The translations under genes and the position numbers were made by a program. 64,000 nt of DNA from Zanthoxylum bungeanum (Eukaryota > Streptophyta > Magnoliopsida > Sapindales > Rutaceae): NCBI GenBank assembly GCA_019454045.1, contig SKCR01023427.1, positions 434,001 through 498,000 of the forward strand. The letters are read 5' to 3'. The notes beneath the pieces were generated by a model. That model ran no database searches, had not been told where the DNA came from, and saw only the letters and a program-made list of their open reading frames with translations. Shown here piece by piece: positions 1 through 10,795 of this stretch. Position 1 is the stretch's first letter. The number at the start of each line of letters is the position of its first letter.

Positions 1-1140
1 TTAGCAATAACATGCAACTACATCTGCCTCGAAAATCGCACCTGCAACTACGACCGTTGAATATGCAACTTCCACAATTAAACGTGCAACTTTCACCAAT
101 AAATATGCAATATTTTGAAGATGAAACCTTTAGCAATAAACATGCAAAATGTCACCGTTGAACTTGTAACTTTAGCAATAACATGCAACTACATCTGCCT
201 CAAAAATCGCACCTGCAACTATGACCGTTGAATATGAAACATCTAGCAATTAACGTGCAACTTTTACCAATAAACATGCAATATTTCGAAGATGAAACCT
301 TTAGCAATAAACATGCAAAATGTAACCGTTGGACTTGAAACTTTGGCAATAACATGCAACTGCATCTGCCTCGAAAATCGCACATGTAACTATGGCCATT
401 GAATATGCAACCTCTAGCATTAAACGTGCAACTTTCACCAATAAATATGCAATATTTCGAAGATGAAATCTTTAGCAATAAACATGCAAAATGTCACCGT
501 TGGACTTGTGACTTTAGCAATAACATGCAACTACATCTGCCTCGAAAATCGCACCTGCAACTATGAAAGTTGAATATGCAACCTCTAGCAATTAACGTGC
601 AACTTTTACCAATAAACATGCAATATTTCAAAGATGAAACCTGTAGCAATAAACATGCAAAATGTAACCGTTGGACTTGAAACTTTGGCAATAACATGCA
701 ACTGCATCTGCCTCAAAAATCGCAAATGTAACTATGACCATTGAATATGCAACCTCTAGCATTAAACGTGCAACTTTCACCAATAAATATGCAATATTTC
801 GAAGATGAAACCTTTAGCAATAAATATGCAAAATGAAACTGTTGGACTTGAAACTTTAGCAATAACATGCAACTACATCTGCCTCGAAAATCGCACCTGT
901 AACTATGACCATTGAATATGCAACCTCTAGCATTAAACGTGCAACTTTCACCAATACATATGCAATAATTCGAAGATGAAACCTTTAGCAATAAACATGC
1001 AAAATATAACCGTTGGACTTGAAACTTTAGCAATAACATGCAACTGCATCTGCCTCGAAAATCGCACATGTAACTATGACCATTGAATATGCAACATCTA
1101 GCATTAAACATGCAACTTTTACCAATAAATATGCAATATA
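1..1140. repeat. 171-bp tandem repeat array (about 6.7 copies)
   Basis: The marker TTAGCAATAACATGCAAC, or a close variant (TTGGCA in two copies), recurs at 1, 172, 343, 514, 685, 856 and 1027, an exact 171-bp period with no indel. Each monomer holds degenerate sub-repeats around TGCAA spaced about 25-30 bp, so the monomer probably arose from a shorter unit. Copies differ by scattered substitutions. The array is cut by the left window edge, so its full length is unknown. The monomer length falls in the nucleosome-sized range typical of plant satellites. Short cysteine-rich reading frames on the minus strand are by-products of the repeat. Confidence 0.95.
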
Positions 1141-1319
1141 TTTTTATATTATTTTATTTTATCAGTATTATAAAAAATAAATTTTTTATATTATTTATTT
1201 TTTTCAGTATTTTTTAAAAATAAATTTTTAAAAACTTACAATAAATTTTTTTTATAATTTTATTTTTATTAATATTTTATAATTTATATAATAAAAAATT
1301 ATTTTTAAATTTTTTTTTT
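1141..1319. other. AT-rich spacer
   Basis: Almost pure A/T sequence directly after the last 171-bp monomer. No gene or recognisable element seen. Confidence 0.7.
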
Positions 1320-1360
1320 TGAGAGTAACTGGTTGCAATTGTTGCAACCAGTTACTCTCA
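1320..1360. repeat. Perfect hairpin, 19-bp stem, 3-nt loop
   Basis: GAGAGTAACTGGTTGCAA is followed by TTG and then its exact reverse complement; the flanking T/A pair extends the stem to 19 bp. The arms sit between T-rich runs. It may be the relic of a small inverted-repeat element or a strong secondary structure; no TSD was found. Confidence 0.8.
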
Positions 1361-1386
1361 TTATTTTTTGTTTTTTAATGCTACCA

Positions 1387-1428
1387 ACCCTTGGGTATCT
1401 GATACCCAAGGGTATTGTAGCAATACCC
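1387..1428. repeat. Overlapping pair of alternative hairpins
   Basis: ACCCTTGGGTAT (1387-1398) pairs with ATACCCAAGGGT (1402-1413). The 3' arm overlaps GGGTATTG (1410-1417), which pairs with CAATACCC (1421-1428). The two hairpins share bases and are mutually exclusive. Function unknown. Confidence 0.7.
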
Positions 1429-1597
1429 ATAAAATAACATTAAAGTTTTTGTTATGAAAAGAAATTATAGTCAAAGATATACTCAATCGACACAAAGTGC
1501 AGTCTCATGCTAGTTGTCTTCGAGGGGTACAAGATTGAGGAAATACAAAAGCTTCATATTCAAATCATTAGACTATTCAAAAAAAAATATTAGCTAT

Positions 1598-2501
1598 TGT
1601 TGATGGAGAAAATAAGTGCACAAGAGACAGAATGGTAATAATGGAAATTCCTGTTTACAAAGAACGGGTCATTGTTAAGTATTAAGGAGTCATCGGATCG
1701 TCCAGAAATCTCTAAAGCCGTCGGTTCGATGTGGACGCGCGTCGGTTCGGGTGTGGGTATTTGTGAAGGTTCAAACAGTTGACGAGCTCGGTTTGAGACT
1801 ATCAAAGGCAGGTTCAGCCGACCATGGAACTAAGCGGATGAGATAACCAATTACAACTTCACCGACAGAAGGCTATAGAAGGGCGAGATATTTTGACTCA
1901 CCGGAGCACGTGTCAGCACCCGGAGAGGTCCGCCAGACTAGCATTAATTACAGGAGCGTGCTGGAAGTAGGGAAAGTCAAAGTGAAATGATGGATGTCAG
2001 ATGAGCAGAATGCTTTCGGTGATGGCAGACATTGGGGAGGGAATTCATTCAATACATGAGGTTCACGTGGAGCAAATTAGTGGGAAATGGAGAATAGTGA
2101 CCGACTCAAGATTTAGTATAAAAGTGGAGGTAAGATAGTGAGAAAGGGGATGCCTTTTAGAGGAAAGAGAAAAAGAGTGTGTTTTTCCTCCGTAAAAGAG
2201 AAAGAGAGGAATTCATTGTAAAAAGCATGAGAGAGTTGCTCGGCCTGCTCCGGACGGACCACATTCTGGTCGGCCGAGCACCCAAATTCGTTATAAAACT
2301 CCGCTTGTTTTGTGCCCGTGGACGTAGGCTGGATCACATCCGCCGAACCACGTTAATTGCCTGCGTAAATCTGCATGTTTTACCATTCTTCGCTAAATTT
2401 GTCTTTAGTTCCCTCCATAACCAAACAAATTCACTGTTGAAGGATGGTAGTCGCGGGGTGAAATTCCCGTTTTACCCTGAAACGAAAATCAGCCGTCAGC
2501 A
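1598..2501 (+). mobile_element. Solo LTR (904 bp), TSD GCTAT
   Basis: The LTR begins TGTTGATGGAG and ends CCGTCAGCA, flanked by the exact 5-bp duplication GCTAT (1593-1597 and 2502-2506). TATAAAAG at 2117-2124 is a good promoter match on the plus strand. The 3' part (about 2290-2501) is clearly homologous to the LTR at 7460-8293 in inverted orientation, sharing GTGGACGTAGG and CCGAACCACGTTAA. No internal region is present, so it is a solo LTR, probably copia-type by its 5-bp TSD and terminal style. Confidence 0.9.
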
Positions 2502-2628
2502 GCTATTATTATCCCTAAATAATAATCTAGTTCACTTAATTATGACAGTGGAAGTAAGAGCTGCAGACTCAAGTCCTAATAAATACATTTAATTTATAAG
2601 ATTTAGGTGAGATATTAGCTATTATTAT

Positions 2629-2633
<5 letters not shown>

Positions 2634-2678
<45 letters not shown>

Positions 2679-2684
2679 ATGTAT

Positions 2685-2729
<45 letters not shown>

Positions 2730-2774
2730 TGTGTGTATATATGTGTATATATGTATATATGTGTGTATATATAT
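2634..2774. repeat. TA / GTATAT microsatellite
   Basis: Long (TA)n run grading into (GTATAT)n. The short reading frame across it is an artefact. Confidence 0.95.
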
Positions 2775-3596
2775 TTAAATGAAGAATATCTTCAAAGATT
2801 AATAATATACAAATTAATTAAAAAGTTGATAATAAATTATCAATTAATTAATATTGGCCAAAGAAAAGTTTTACTTTAATACAATATTTTTCAAGTGTCA
2901 GATGATATTCATCCATAGAATAGTAGGATAGAGCATGTCGTATTTCAATATCATATTACCATAATATATACATGATGAAAGACTATACAATCTTCATTCT
3001 TTATTCGAGATTGGGACCGTCTTGCATTTAGTTTGGTTATTAGAGTCGAGGTTGAAAATTACAAGAAAAGAAATTTAAAATTTGACGAAAGCTTGAATTC
3101 TTCACTTAGAAAAACACAATTTATTAAAATTTAAATTAATGTTCTCAGTAGGTATTTTCATATCTGAATTGAAATAAAAAAATATATTTAAATATGATTG
3201 AATTTTTCAAAATCCGACACATTCACCTTCCCTGCCATTGAAGCGTGAATTCACTTCGACATTAATTTCCGAAAAAGAACACCAAAACAAAGAGAAATAT
3301 TTTTCCACTAAATGCGGCTGAAAACAAACACATCTATAAAGAATTTAATGAAGGAAACTAATGTCTCTGTCCTTGAGACTTCCGTTTGTTAAGCAATAAA
3401 GAAAAATTAAAACAAAACTTTTCTTACTATGGAAATTCCGTCTTTAGTCTACTCTTCCCGATGAAAAATTACTCAAAAATTGTAAACTGTATCCTCGGTC
3501 TTCTTTTTTATTATTTTTGCCTTCTCCTTTGAGCTTAATCTTATTACTTTCATCCATGTATAAGCTTAATCTTACTTCTGTCGTGAGCAAAAACCA
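2775..3596. other. Intergenic region 3' of RPC4
   Basis: AT-rich and without a recognisable gene or element. It holds the 3' UTR of the minus-strand RPC4 gene, whose extent cannot be fixed by eye. Confidence 0.5.
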
Positions 3597-6500
3597 TCAC
3601 AAATCAGCCAAGTTATTTAAAATGGAATCGATATCTGGTGTCAGTACAGCACGCTTGTTGATCTCACCAACAACGCAACAATGCTTTTCTGCAGTGTTAA
3701 TAGCGACAACATCCTGGGCAAACATACAATCCATACCCGGCGTAACCTGCACCGCAACCATTCAAAACAAACATTAGATTTATACTACATTTACTTCAGT
3801 ATCTAAAAGTGACTGTATACTGTATCATTAATGTGCTTATAATATTCCTACAGTCACATTCTGAAAGTATACTCACATCATAAAGGGTGTCACCGAGCTT
3901 TAGCTTGACAGAACCACTCCTATATACTAGCAGTTTACCCATAAAGCCTCCTGGTAAGTCATTCAAACTACTAGTCTTCTCCTTACCAGTGGCGCCCTCA
4001 TGTGTACTCGAGCTTTCAGTTACCTGTTGCTCACCTGCTGTTGCTGCCCGCTTCTTCATAGGTAGTGTTGGTGGTAACTGAAGAAAAAACATGTTCGGTT
4101 CCAGATCCTCCTCCTACCAAGTGCCAAAAAACCATCAGAAAGAGCACACAGAAGCTAAGCATACAGGACTATTCGAATTCGGAAGGTTAACCAACCATTA
4201 GACCGAGCTCTTCAGCAGGATTCATGGAACTTTCCTCATAATTTATGGTTTCGGATGCCTCACCAAATTCCTCCTCATCGAGAAGTTCTACAAGTAATAG
4301 AAACAGTCATTGCAGTCTTCTGTTTTGTTAATACAGTTCAAGTTTCTTCATGGCATACCATGAAACCTAACTCTAGAAAAATAAATGACTCAAACCAAAC
4401 ATCTGAAATACATACTTGAATTAAATGTAAACGGCAATGCTTTTCTCTGTCTAAAACAATTAGAATCTGAATCAAAATTCTATCACTCTTAGGTAAGTTT
4501 TTCTTTCCTAAAAACACACCTGGACTTCCTGAATATGGTCTCCTCAGAGGAAGAGTGACTGGATAATAACTGTAATAATCCTGCAATATTGAAATAGAAA
4601 ATCAAAATGAGAATAAACGCTGACACAGAGAAGACAGAGAAAAAAGAGGAAATTAAATTTGAAATAGTAAACCAGTAATCAGGCGAAGTCACATGAATTG
4701 TGAAACCAAGTCAATGTTTTTACCTACCCATGGTTCTTGGTATTCTTTGTCCTGCCTCATGCCTGAGGCATAGGCACAACCTGCAATATCATCATCAAAA
4801 TGTAATGACCTGGAAGTATCTCAGTACCAGCTAATAGAATTGAGTGGGCATTTAAGGACAGCATACCATTCAGAGGACCTCTCTTACTGCTACTCGCACC
4901 TTTTGGAATACCATATGATTTTATACGAGTTGAGGCACCTCCTTGACCAAATGCAATTTGTGAGGGTGCGACTGCATATTCTAAGCCAAAAAAATTCAAA
5001 ATTAAAATACATTTTTCTGAAGCAGATAATTCAGCAACATACATGATGTCATTCAACTGTTTTTCGTTAATATTTTCAACAGAACAGAAAAAGGTAACTG
5101 GTCCATGATTGAATTGAATGCCAATATATCCGGGCACCGTTTGATCCTCAGTCGATTAAATGAATGCCAAGAGAAGACTTCATGAACAAGAAACCAAATT
5201 ACCAACTGATCTAAATTTAAGCTAACATCGATAAATCAATCTAGTTTATAATATATTATGCACAGTAATAAAGTTGGAGATACTTGTATTATGGATCTTA
5301 CATATGCTTTCAAGTGCTAAATTTGCCAAACCTATAAATAAGGCTTTAGATCACTGGACACTAGGGGTGTACAAATTTTCAGGTCAACCCGCGACCCGAC
5401 CCGATCCTGTGTGGGTTTCAAAAAAAATAATAATGATTTTTCGGATTAACCCGGTCCTATTAAATTTTAATTATTTTTCTAAGAATTTTATTATTTTCTT
5501 AAAAATTTTACTATTATTTCATTTATTTATTACTTTTATTATTTTGAACCTTTATATATATGATAATTTTCGAGACATAAAATAACTAGTATTTATATTT
5601 CAAAATAATTATATCATTTAAATAATTTTTTTTTTTTTTTTTCTGACTCGACCCAACCCGACCCGATCGGGTTTCACCTCTCAAATTTCAGGTTCGGATT
5701 TCCCGACCTGCGTGACCCGACGCAACCTGATCGTGTCTCATAAAATTCAAAAAAACCTGACCCAACCCGTGAACACCCCTACTGGACACGTAAAAAATTC
5801 TGAGCAAGGATGTACAACTTGTCTAAATATAGTCTCTATTGCATCATCAGAGAAACTTCCATTCTGTTCTAGCAGTAGCAAACACGGCATAAAAAATCAA
5901 ATATAAAGGACAAGTTTGATATTTTCAAGGAAGAAAAATGATATATATGTTAAAAAAATAGTGCAGGCATAGCATTACTACTGTTCTGACGAATACACAG
6001 AGTACTCAATTGATTAGAAGTCATTTTGAAAACTAGATATGATAATTGTAGCAGAAAAACAACAAGAGATGATATATCTTAAATACATGTATACATGGAA
6101 TAAGCAACAGCAAGACATTTATCATGAAATTGAAATCTAAAACTGAAAAAGCAGTTGAAAAAAATTATGTTACCTTTTTTTTCAACTTTAGGCCTTCCCT
6201 TCAGAGCAGCTTGCTAAGAATGAAGAAAAGAATTAAAAAATGAGAACAAAAAACACGAGAGAATTAAACTTGGATAGATATAATTAACGCAAAAACAAAC
6301 TGACAATCACATTTACATTGAAACGTTGCAGCACATCCATGGCCTGTGCAGCATCAGCATTTTCAACCATTTCACTGAAAAATACACGTAGACACACACG
6401 ATGATTCGACGACATAAAAGGAAGTAAGAAGCAGGAAAGGCATGTGCATTGCTAGTTAACAAATGATATGTACGTTTTAACTTCAGGTTTTGGTACACGG

Positions 6501-6669
6501 CGAGGTGGAGCTTTTGGTGCATATTTCATCTGCAGCATGGCATAGCAGTTCATCAGAAAATACATTAAGTAATTGACCTTTTCACATAGATCAAGTATAT
6601 AAAGGGATTGTATGAGAAACAAACCCTTCTGGTAGCATTTGCAGCGCTTTTAGAAGGTTCTGGCTCCAT
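3597..6669 (-). CDS. RPC4: RNA polymerase III subunit RPC4 (RPC53-like), 10 coding exons
   Basis: RPC4 with RPC5 forms the TFIIF-like module of RNA polymerase III in the nucleus. Coding exons in transcript order: 6625-6669, 6474-6529, 6317-6374, 6174-6213, 4828-4971, 4728-4762, 4520-4580, 4196-4287, 3877-4113, 3597-3746. All nine introns are GT-AG, and the exons sum to 918 bp (305 codons plus stop) in a continuous frame. The N-terminus has the basic segment KYAPKAPPRR. The middle has APSQIAFGQGG and YYPVTLPLRRPYSG. An acidic LLDEEEFGEA stretch leads to the C-terminal RPC4 domain with GKLLVYRSGSVKLKLGDTLYD, then CMFAQDVVAIN, KHCCVVGEINKRAVLTPDID and the end NLADL. The start is the only ATG that opens the MEPEP exon. 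Intron 4 (4972-6173) carries a MITE. The gene looks intact. Confidence 0.93.
5362..5781. mobile_element. hAT-type MITE in RPC4 intron 4, TSD CTGGACAC
   Basis: 420-bp element with terminal inverted repeats beginning TAGGGGTGTACA and (reverse complement of the right end) TAGGGGTGTTCAC. It is flanked by the exact 8-bp duplication CTGGACAC (5354-5361 and 5782-5789), diagnostic of hAT insertion. The subterminal parts are rich in GACCCGACCCGA-type repeats and the core is AT-rich. No coding capacity. It lies 390 bp from the nearest exon and does not touch a splice site. Confidence 0.93.
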
Positions 6670-7459
6670 CAGAATTGAATACAAAGCTTCAAATAGAAGA
6701 TGAAAACAAAACAAAACAAAACAAAAAAAACGAAATTAATGATCCAAAGAAAACAATCAGGTATTTGGCCAAATGAGAGCACCATGGCTGTTGTCAGGAT
6801 TCTATAATCCTCAATTACTATGGGCTTATGGATGAATTCATAGGACATAGCTCACAACTGAGATACAACTAGATTTGCACTACAATTTTTTTTTTGCAGA
6901 CCAAAAAGAAAAAAAAATGCCCCCCCCCCCCCCCCCCAAAAAAAAAAAAAACACTATTTAATAAAGAAATTATTGCAAGACCAAACCGAATCTGATATTC
7001 AAAAATTAATATGAAATTATTTGCTGAAATTTGATTGCATCACTACACACTAAACACTTAACAAGAAGGTGCACTATCAAATGTATTATTCTTTCCAAAA
7101 TCTTAATTACCATTACAAAATGCAAAGACCATTAACAAATTAATTTAACTAAAAATACCAATGTCCATCAAATTACTAAAATCAAACCAAAAAAAGAAGA
7201 AGATAATTTTGTTGCGTGAGCACTTGTACCACAAAGAATAAACTGAAAGAAAAAGCCACACAAATCCTAACCTTAATCCTGGGAACAGAACCACTGTAGC
7301 TTCCTGAAAGCAGCAAGACAAGGAGCGGTGACGGCGGACCCTGAAATTCACGGAGGAATTTAGGTTGGGGTTTATTAATAGTATGTTATATGTGTGTGTA
7401 GAGAGAATATTTTATTTTACATTTTTTATTTAAAAGTTTTGCAAAAATTTTGGAATATT
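6670..7459 (-). promoter_or_regulatory. RPC4 upstream region and probable 5' UTR
   Basis: Between the RPC4 start codon and the solo LTR. On the minus strand, about 7262-7340 reads like a leader exon ending AAG|GTTAGG, and an acceptor TTTGAAG (about 6687-6693) precedes the ATG, so a spliced 5' UTR is plausible but unproven. A C-run followed by an A-run lies at 6919-6952. No other gene seen. Confidence 0.4.
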
Positions 7460-8293
7460 TGTTGACGGCTGATTTTGGTATCAGGGTAATATTGGAATTC
7501 ACTCCCGAGGAATCCTCATTCAATAATGAATTTGTTTGGTTATGGGGGACCAAAGGCAAATTTAGCAAAAAAGACAGATAAACACACCAATCAACAAGGA
7601 GATTTAACGTGGTTCGGTGGATTTGGATCCGACCTACGTCCACGGACACAAAAAAGATGGTACTTTTATTATTCAAAATGCGCTTCTCAGACCGTTCTTT
7701 GTGTTTTACAAGTCAGAGCTTGGTGATTCTGATCTCAACTCTACCTTGCTCTCAACTTGTTCCTCTTATTCTCTCTTTTTGTTGTCCTTTTCTTTCTCTT
7801 CACTCTACCCTCCTATTTATAATGGTGAAGAAATCATATTCCTATTTGTACAAGAATTTCCTAGTTGAAACTATTCCTTTTTCCCCATAAGGATTCCTAG
7901 TCAAAACTATTCACTTTTTCCATAAGGATTCCTAGCCAAAAACTACATTTACTTCCTTTATCATACTAGGACATTGACTTACTAGTTTACCCATGAAAGT
8001 ATGATAACTTATTATCTTATCTCATATGGATAGAATGCATTATTTTCCCGAACATGTCTTGCCCTGCTCGGTCTTCATGTGGTCGGTCATAATAGTCTTT
8101 TGTACTGAGAATGCTGCTGTCGACCTGATAATTGCCCGGTCATCCGAACCAAGTGGTCGGTTATCGATCATAAAGTTCTCGGCCACTCACTCATGTGGTC
8201 GGGTCGGTATTAATGATCTTGACCAAGGAGAAATTACCCATTTGCCCATGTCGTGCTGTCTTAAATACCATAGTGCCTAAAAACACATCAACA
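7460..8293 (-). mobile_element. Solo LTR (834 bp), TSD ATATT, same sense as RPC4
   Basis: On the minus strand it starts TGTTGATGTG (at 8293) and ends CCGTCAACA (at 7460), flanked by the exact duplication ATATT (7455-7459 and 8294-8298). A TATAAATA box lies at 7814-7821 on the minus strand, followed downstream by an AG-rich leader. It is homologous to the 1598-2501 LTR over its 3' part. No internal sequence, so a solo LTR. Its promoter would fire toward RPC4, about 1.15 kb from TATA box to the RPC4 ATG. Confidence 0.93.
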
Positions 8294-8850
8294 ATATTAT
8301 TACATAATTCAATTGTAGATATAGAAAATTAAATTAGTATTTAATTATGTAAACTCTATTGGATCGTAGGATATCAAACCTCGAAATATGTGTAAAAATT
8401 TTAAATAGAATATTACAATCATAAAACGCTTAGTAGACCTAAGTTATTCGGGATGATAATTTCTAAAGTTTTTATAATTAAGTCATATAAGTGAATAAGT
8501 GTAACATCGTAGATATTTAGCATGTATAATATGATCATATAGTTCATGCATATGATGTTTCATGTACATGAAAAATTTATTTTTGTGAACCGACACGTAG
8601 GAATTAAGTTTAGACCTCATATAAGAGATTAAAAATTTCAGTATTTGTGTTAGTGCTGCGATCGACCGCAACTAGCATTCAGGTTTGGGATGTGTTCTTC
8701 ATGTTATTCGAACAAAACCTTACAGAGAGTTTTCATTCGAGTTGCATTCTTCAGTGCGTTCAAACGCAACTCTTCAGTAAACATGTGTGTGTAGCGTTCG
8801 ACGGGCGTTAGAACGACCCTAGGATTTTTAAATAGATATTCTGAAGTTCT
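8294..8850. other. Spacer between LTR insertions
   Basis: No gene seen. From about 8690 to 8820 it contains several GTTCG/CGTTC motifs resembling those of the gypsy LTRs further right, but no boundary could be drawn. The last bases GTTCT (8846-8850) are the left TSD of the outer copia element. Confidence 0.5.
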
Positions 8851-10795
8851 TATTAGTCTCCAAGACATCCACAAGATCACCAAGCATGATTGTAGTGTGA
8901 AAAATAAAAAATAAGTTGCGGAAGACTTACACTTGGGTGAGTTTCTCTGTCACCTTCTTTGACTCCAAATGTGCTAGCAAGCTTGAAATTTTGAAACAAT
9001 ATTTCCAAGGGAGAGACTAGAGAATTCGGCCGTGGTGAGGTTTGAGAGAGAGAGATGTGTTTTCAGGTTTTCCAAAAACCCTAATCCAAAAAAAATCAAT
9101 ACCAAAATTTGTGTATATCATTTTATAAAGGTAAAATGCTTTACCAAAGGTAAAAACTTTACCAAAAGTAAAATAAGGTTGGACAAAAGTCAATGGTTTT
9201 CCAAAAACCACTTGCTTTTGCCAACAACCACAATTAATATGTGGTCCCCACCTATTAAATTCAAAATTCAAGATGGTTTGCTCTACACACTTCGGGCTCG
9301 GTTCCGTTTAATCCGATTAAACGAGTTTTCCGTCGCAACGTAATTAATCCAATTTAATTAAATAATGATGTCTTGCAAAATTATTACGAAAGTCGCTTAT
9401 GAATTAATTCTCAATTAATTCGTTCGCTCGTATTAAAGTCCAACTTTAATTTCGTATCGAAATTCAATTTCAATTAATATATCTGATATATTATTTTAGC
9501 CTAAATAAATAAATTAAATAAAAAAATCAATTTAACTGTTAAATTTATTTTACCGATTAATTCCAAATTAATCGAGTTCTCTCTTCTATTCGAATTAATC
9601 CCAAATTAATTCCTACCGCAATTAATCATAGATTAATTCTTGCCGTAAATAATCTCATATTAATTTCTACCGTAATAATCTCAGATTAATTTTATGTTTC
9701 ATAATTAATCCCAAATTAATTCTGCTCGAGTCAAATGTTATCGGTGAATCTTTGGGAAGCGACCCAAGAGATCTTTGGATATATTGGCAGTAAATACGGT
9801 CATCGGATTATCTGAATACGTGCGTATCTGGTACCACGTTCCTACCGATTTACAAGACATGGTTGACTTCTAGCAAAGCACCGTGCCTACCCGATTCTCC
9901 AGAAATATTCAACGAAGAATATACAATCTATATCAAACGTAGTATATAATGTATTGCGTATTGCGATCCAGTATCTGATGTCACATGCTAGGCCTGGGGC
10001 TGGAATTATGTCTGCCCCGTACGAAGCATCTATCGGATCACTAGCAAATAGTCTTTATAATCGGATAATCATGACCTAGTCATACTATTCCGATAGCTGC
10101 AACATTTAAGAGTACTAGTTTTATATCCCTATGTGATCATCATCTCCATGTGACTGAAGTGATACTTCCATCTTGAAATCACACCCAGTACACTACGATT
10201 CTCAGCAAACCTAGAAGAGTCGTACACAGAACCTGTTAAAGCCCTGGACGACCAAAACCAAAGTGTACTGATTGTCGTAAGTATTAGCGATGCAAGTCTC
10301 AGGTTAAGACCAAATACACCTACCCTGATTCGGACTCCCATAGACACATAGTCATACTACCAATGAGATTCCGAGAGGTCTATCCAAAGCGAAGCCGTTT
10401 CCGTACCATCAGTAAACAGAACCTCCTATTATACTTGCATGAGTATCCAATACCCAAATATACGAGAACTATATCGTTATGCTTCCATAACGCGCACAAG
10501 TGTAATACTAGTCTATTCCGCATTATCGATGTCCAGTCTCGATAATACTACGACTAGGGATATTTAATGATTAAACTTTATGTGGATTAATATTGTCTCA
10601 TATCTTATTAATCTGGTACTAATCATATGGACTTTTATCATTTATATATATCCCGGTATTCCAATTACAAATGATAAAAGAGTAATTTCTTTTGTCATAT
10701 AATTAATTTGTACAACAACACCATGTTCTGTACAAATAGTGATGATATGAGTCATAATTATCCAACAATATGCTATCGGTCATAATTATCCAACA
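8851..10795 (-). repeat. 3' LTR of the outer copia element
   Basis: About 1945 bp, homologous over its length to 26133-26675 plus 29728-31162. The internal-side end carries an extra 29-bp partial duplication, so CATAATTATCCAACA occurs twice (ending 10766 and 10795). A purine-rich tract read on the minus strand (AAGTGGAGAC) abuts 10796. Confidence 0.88.

Noticed and set aside
200..1111. Repeated cysteine-rich minus-strand frames up to 132 codons
   Set aside because: They come from the 171-bp tandem repeat (171 is divisible by 3, so frames persist); no gene signals and no independent conservation.
2179..2592. 137-codon plus-strand frame
   Set aside because: Lies mostly in the 3' part of the solo LTR at 1598-2501 and crosses its end and TSD; no protein similarity recognised.
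4338..5137. Several minus-strand frames at the RPC4 locus starting in introns
   Set aside because: They are single RPC4 exons extended into introns; the spliced model accounts for their conserved parts.
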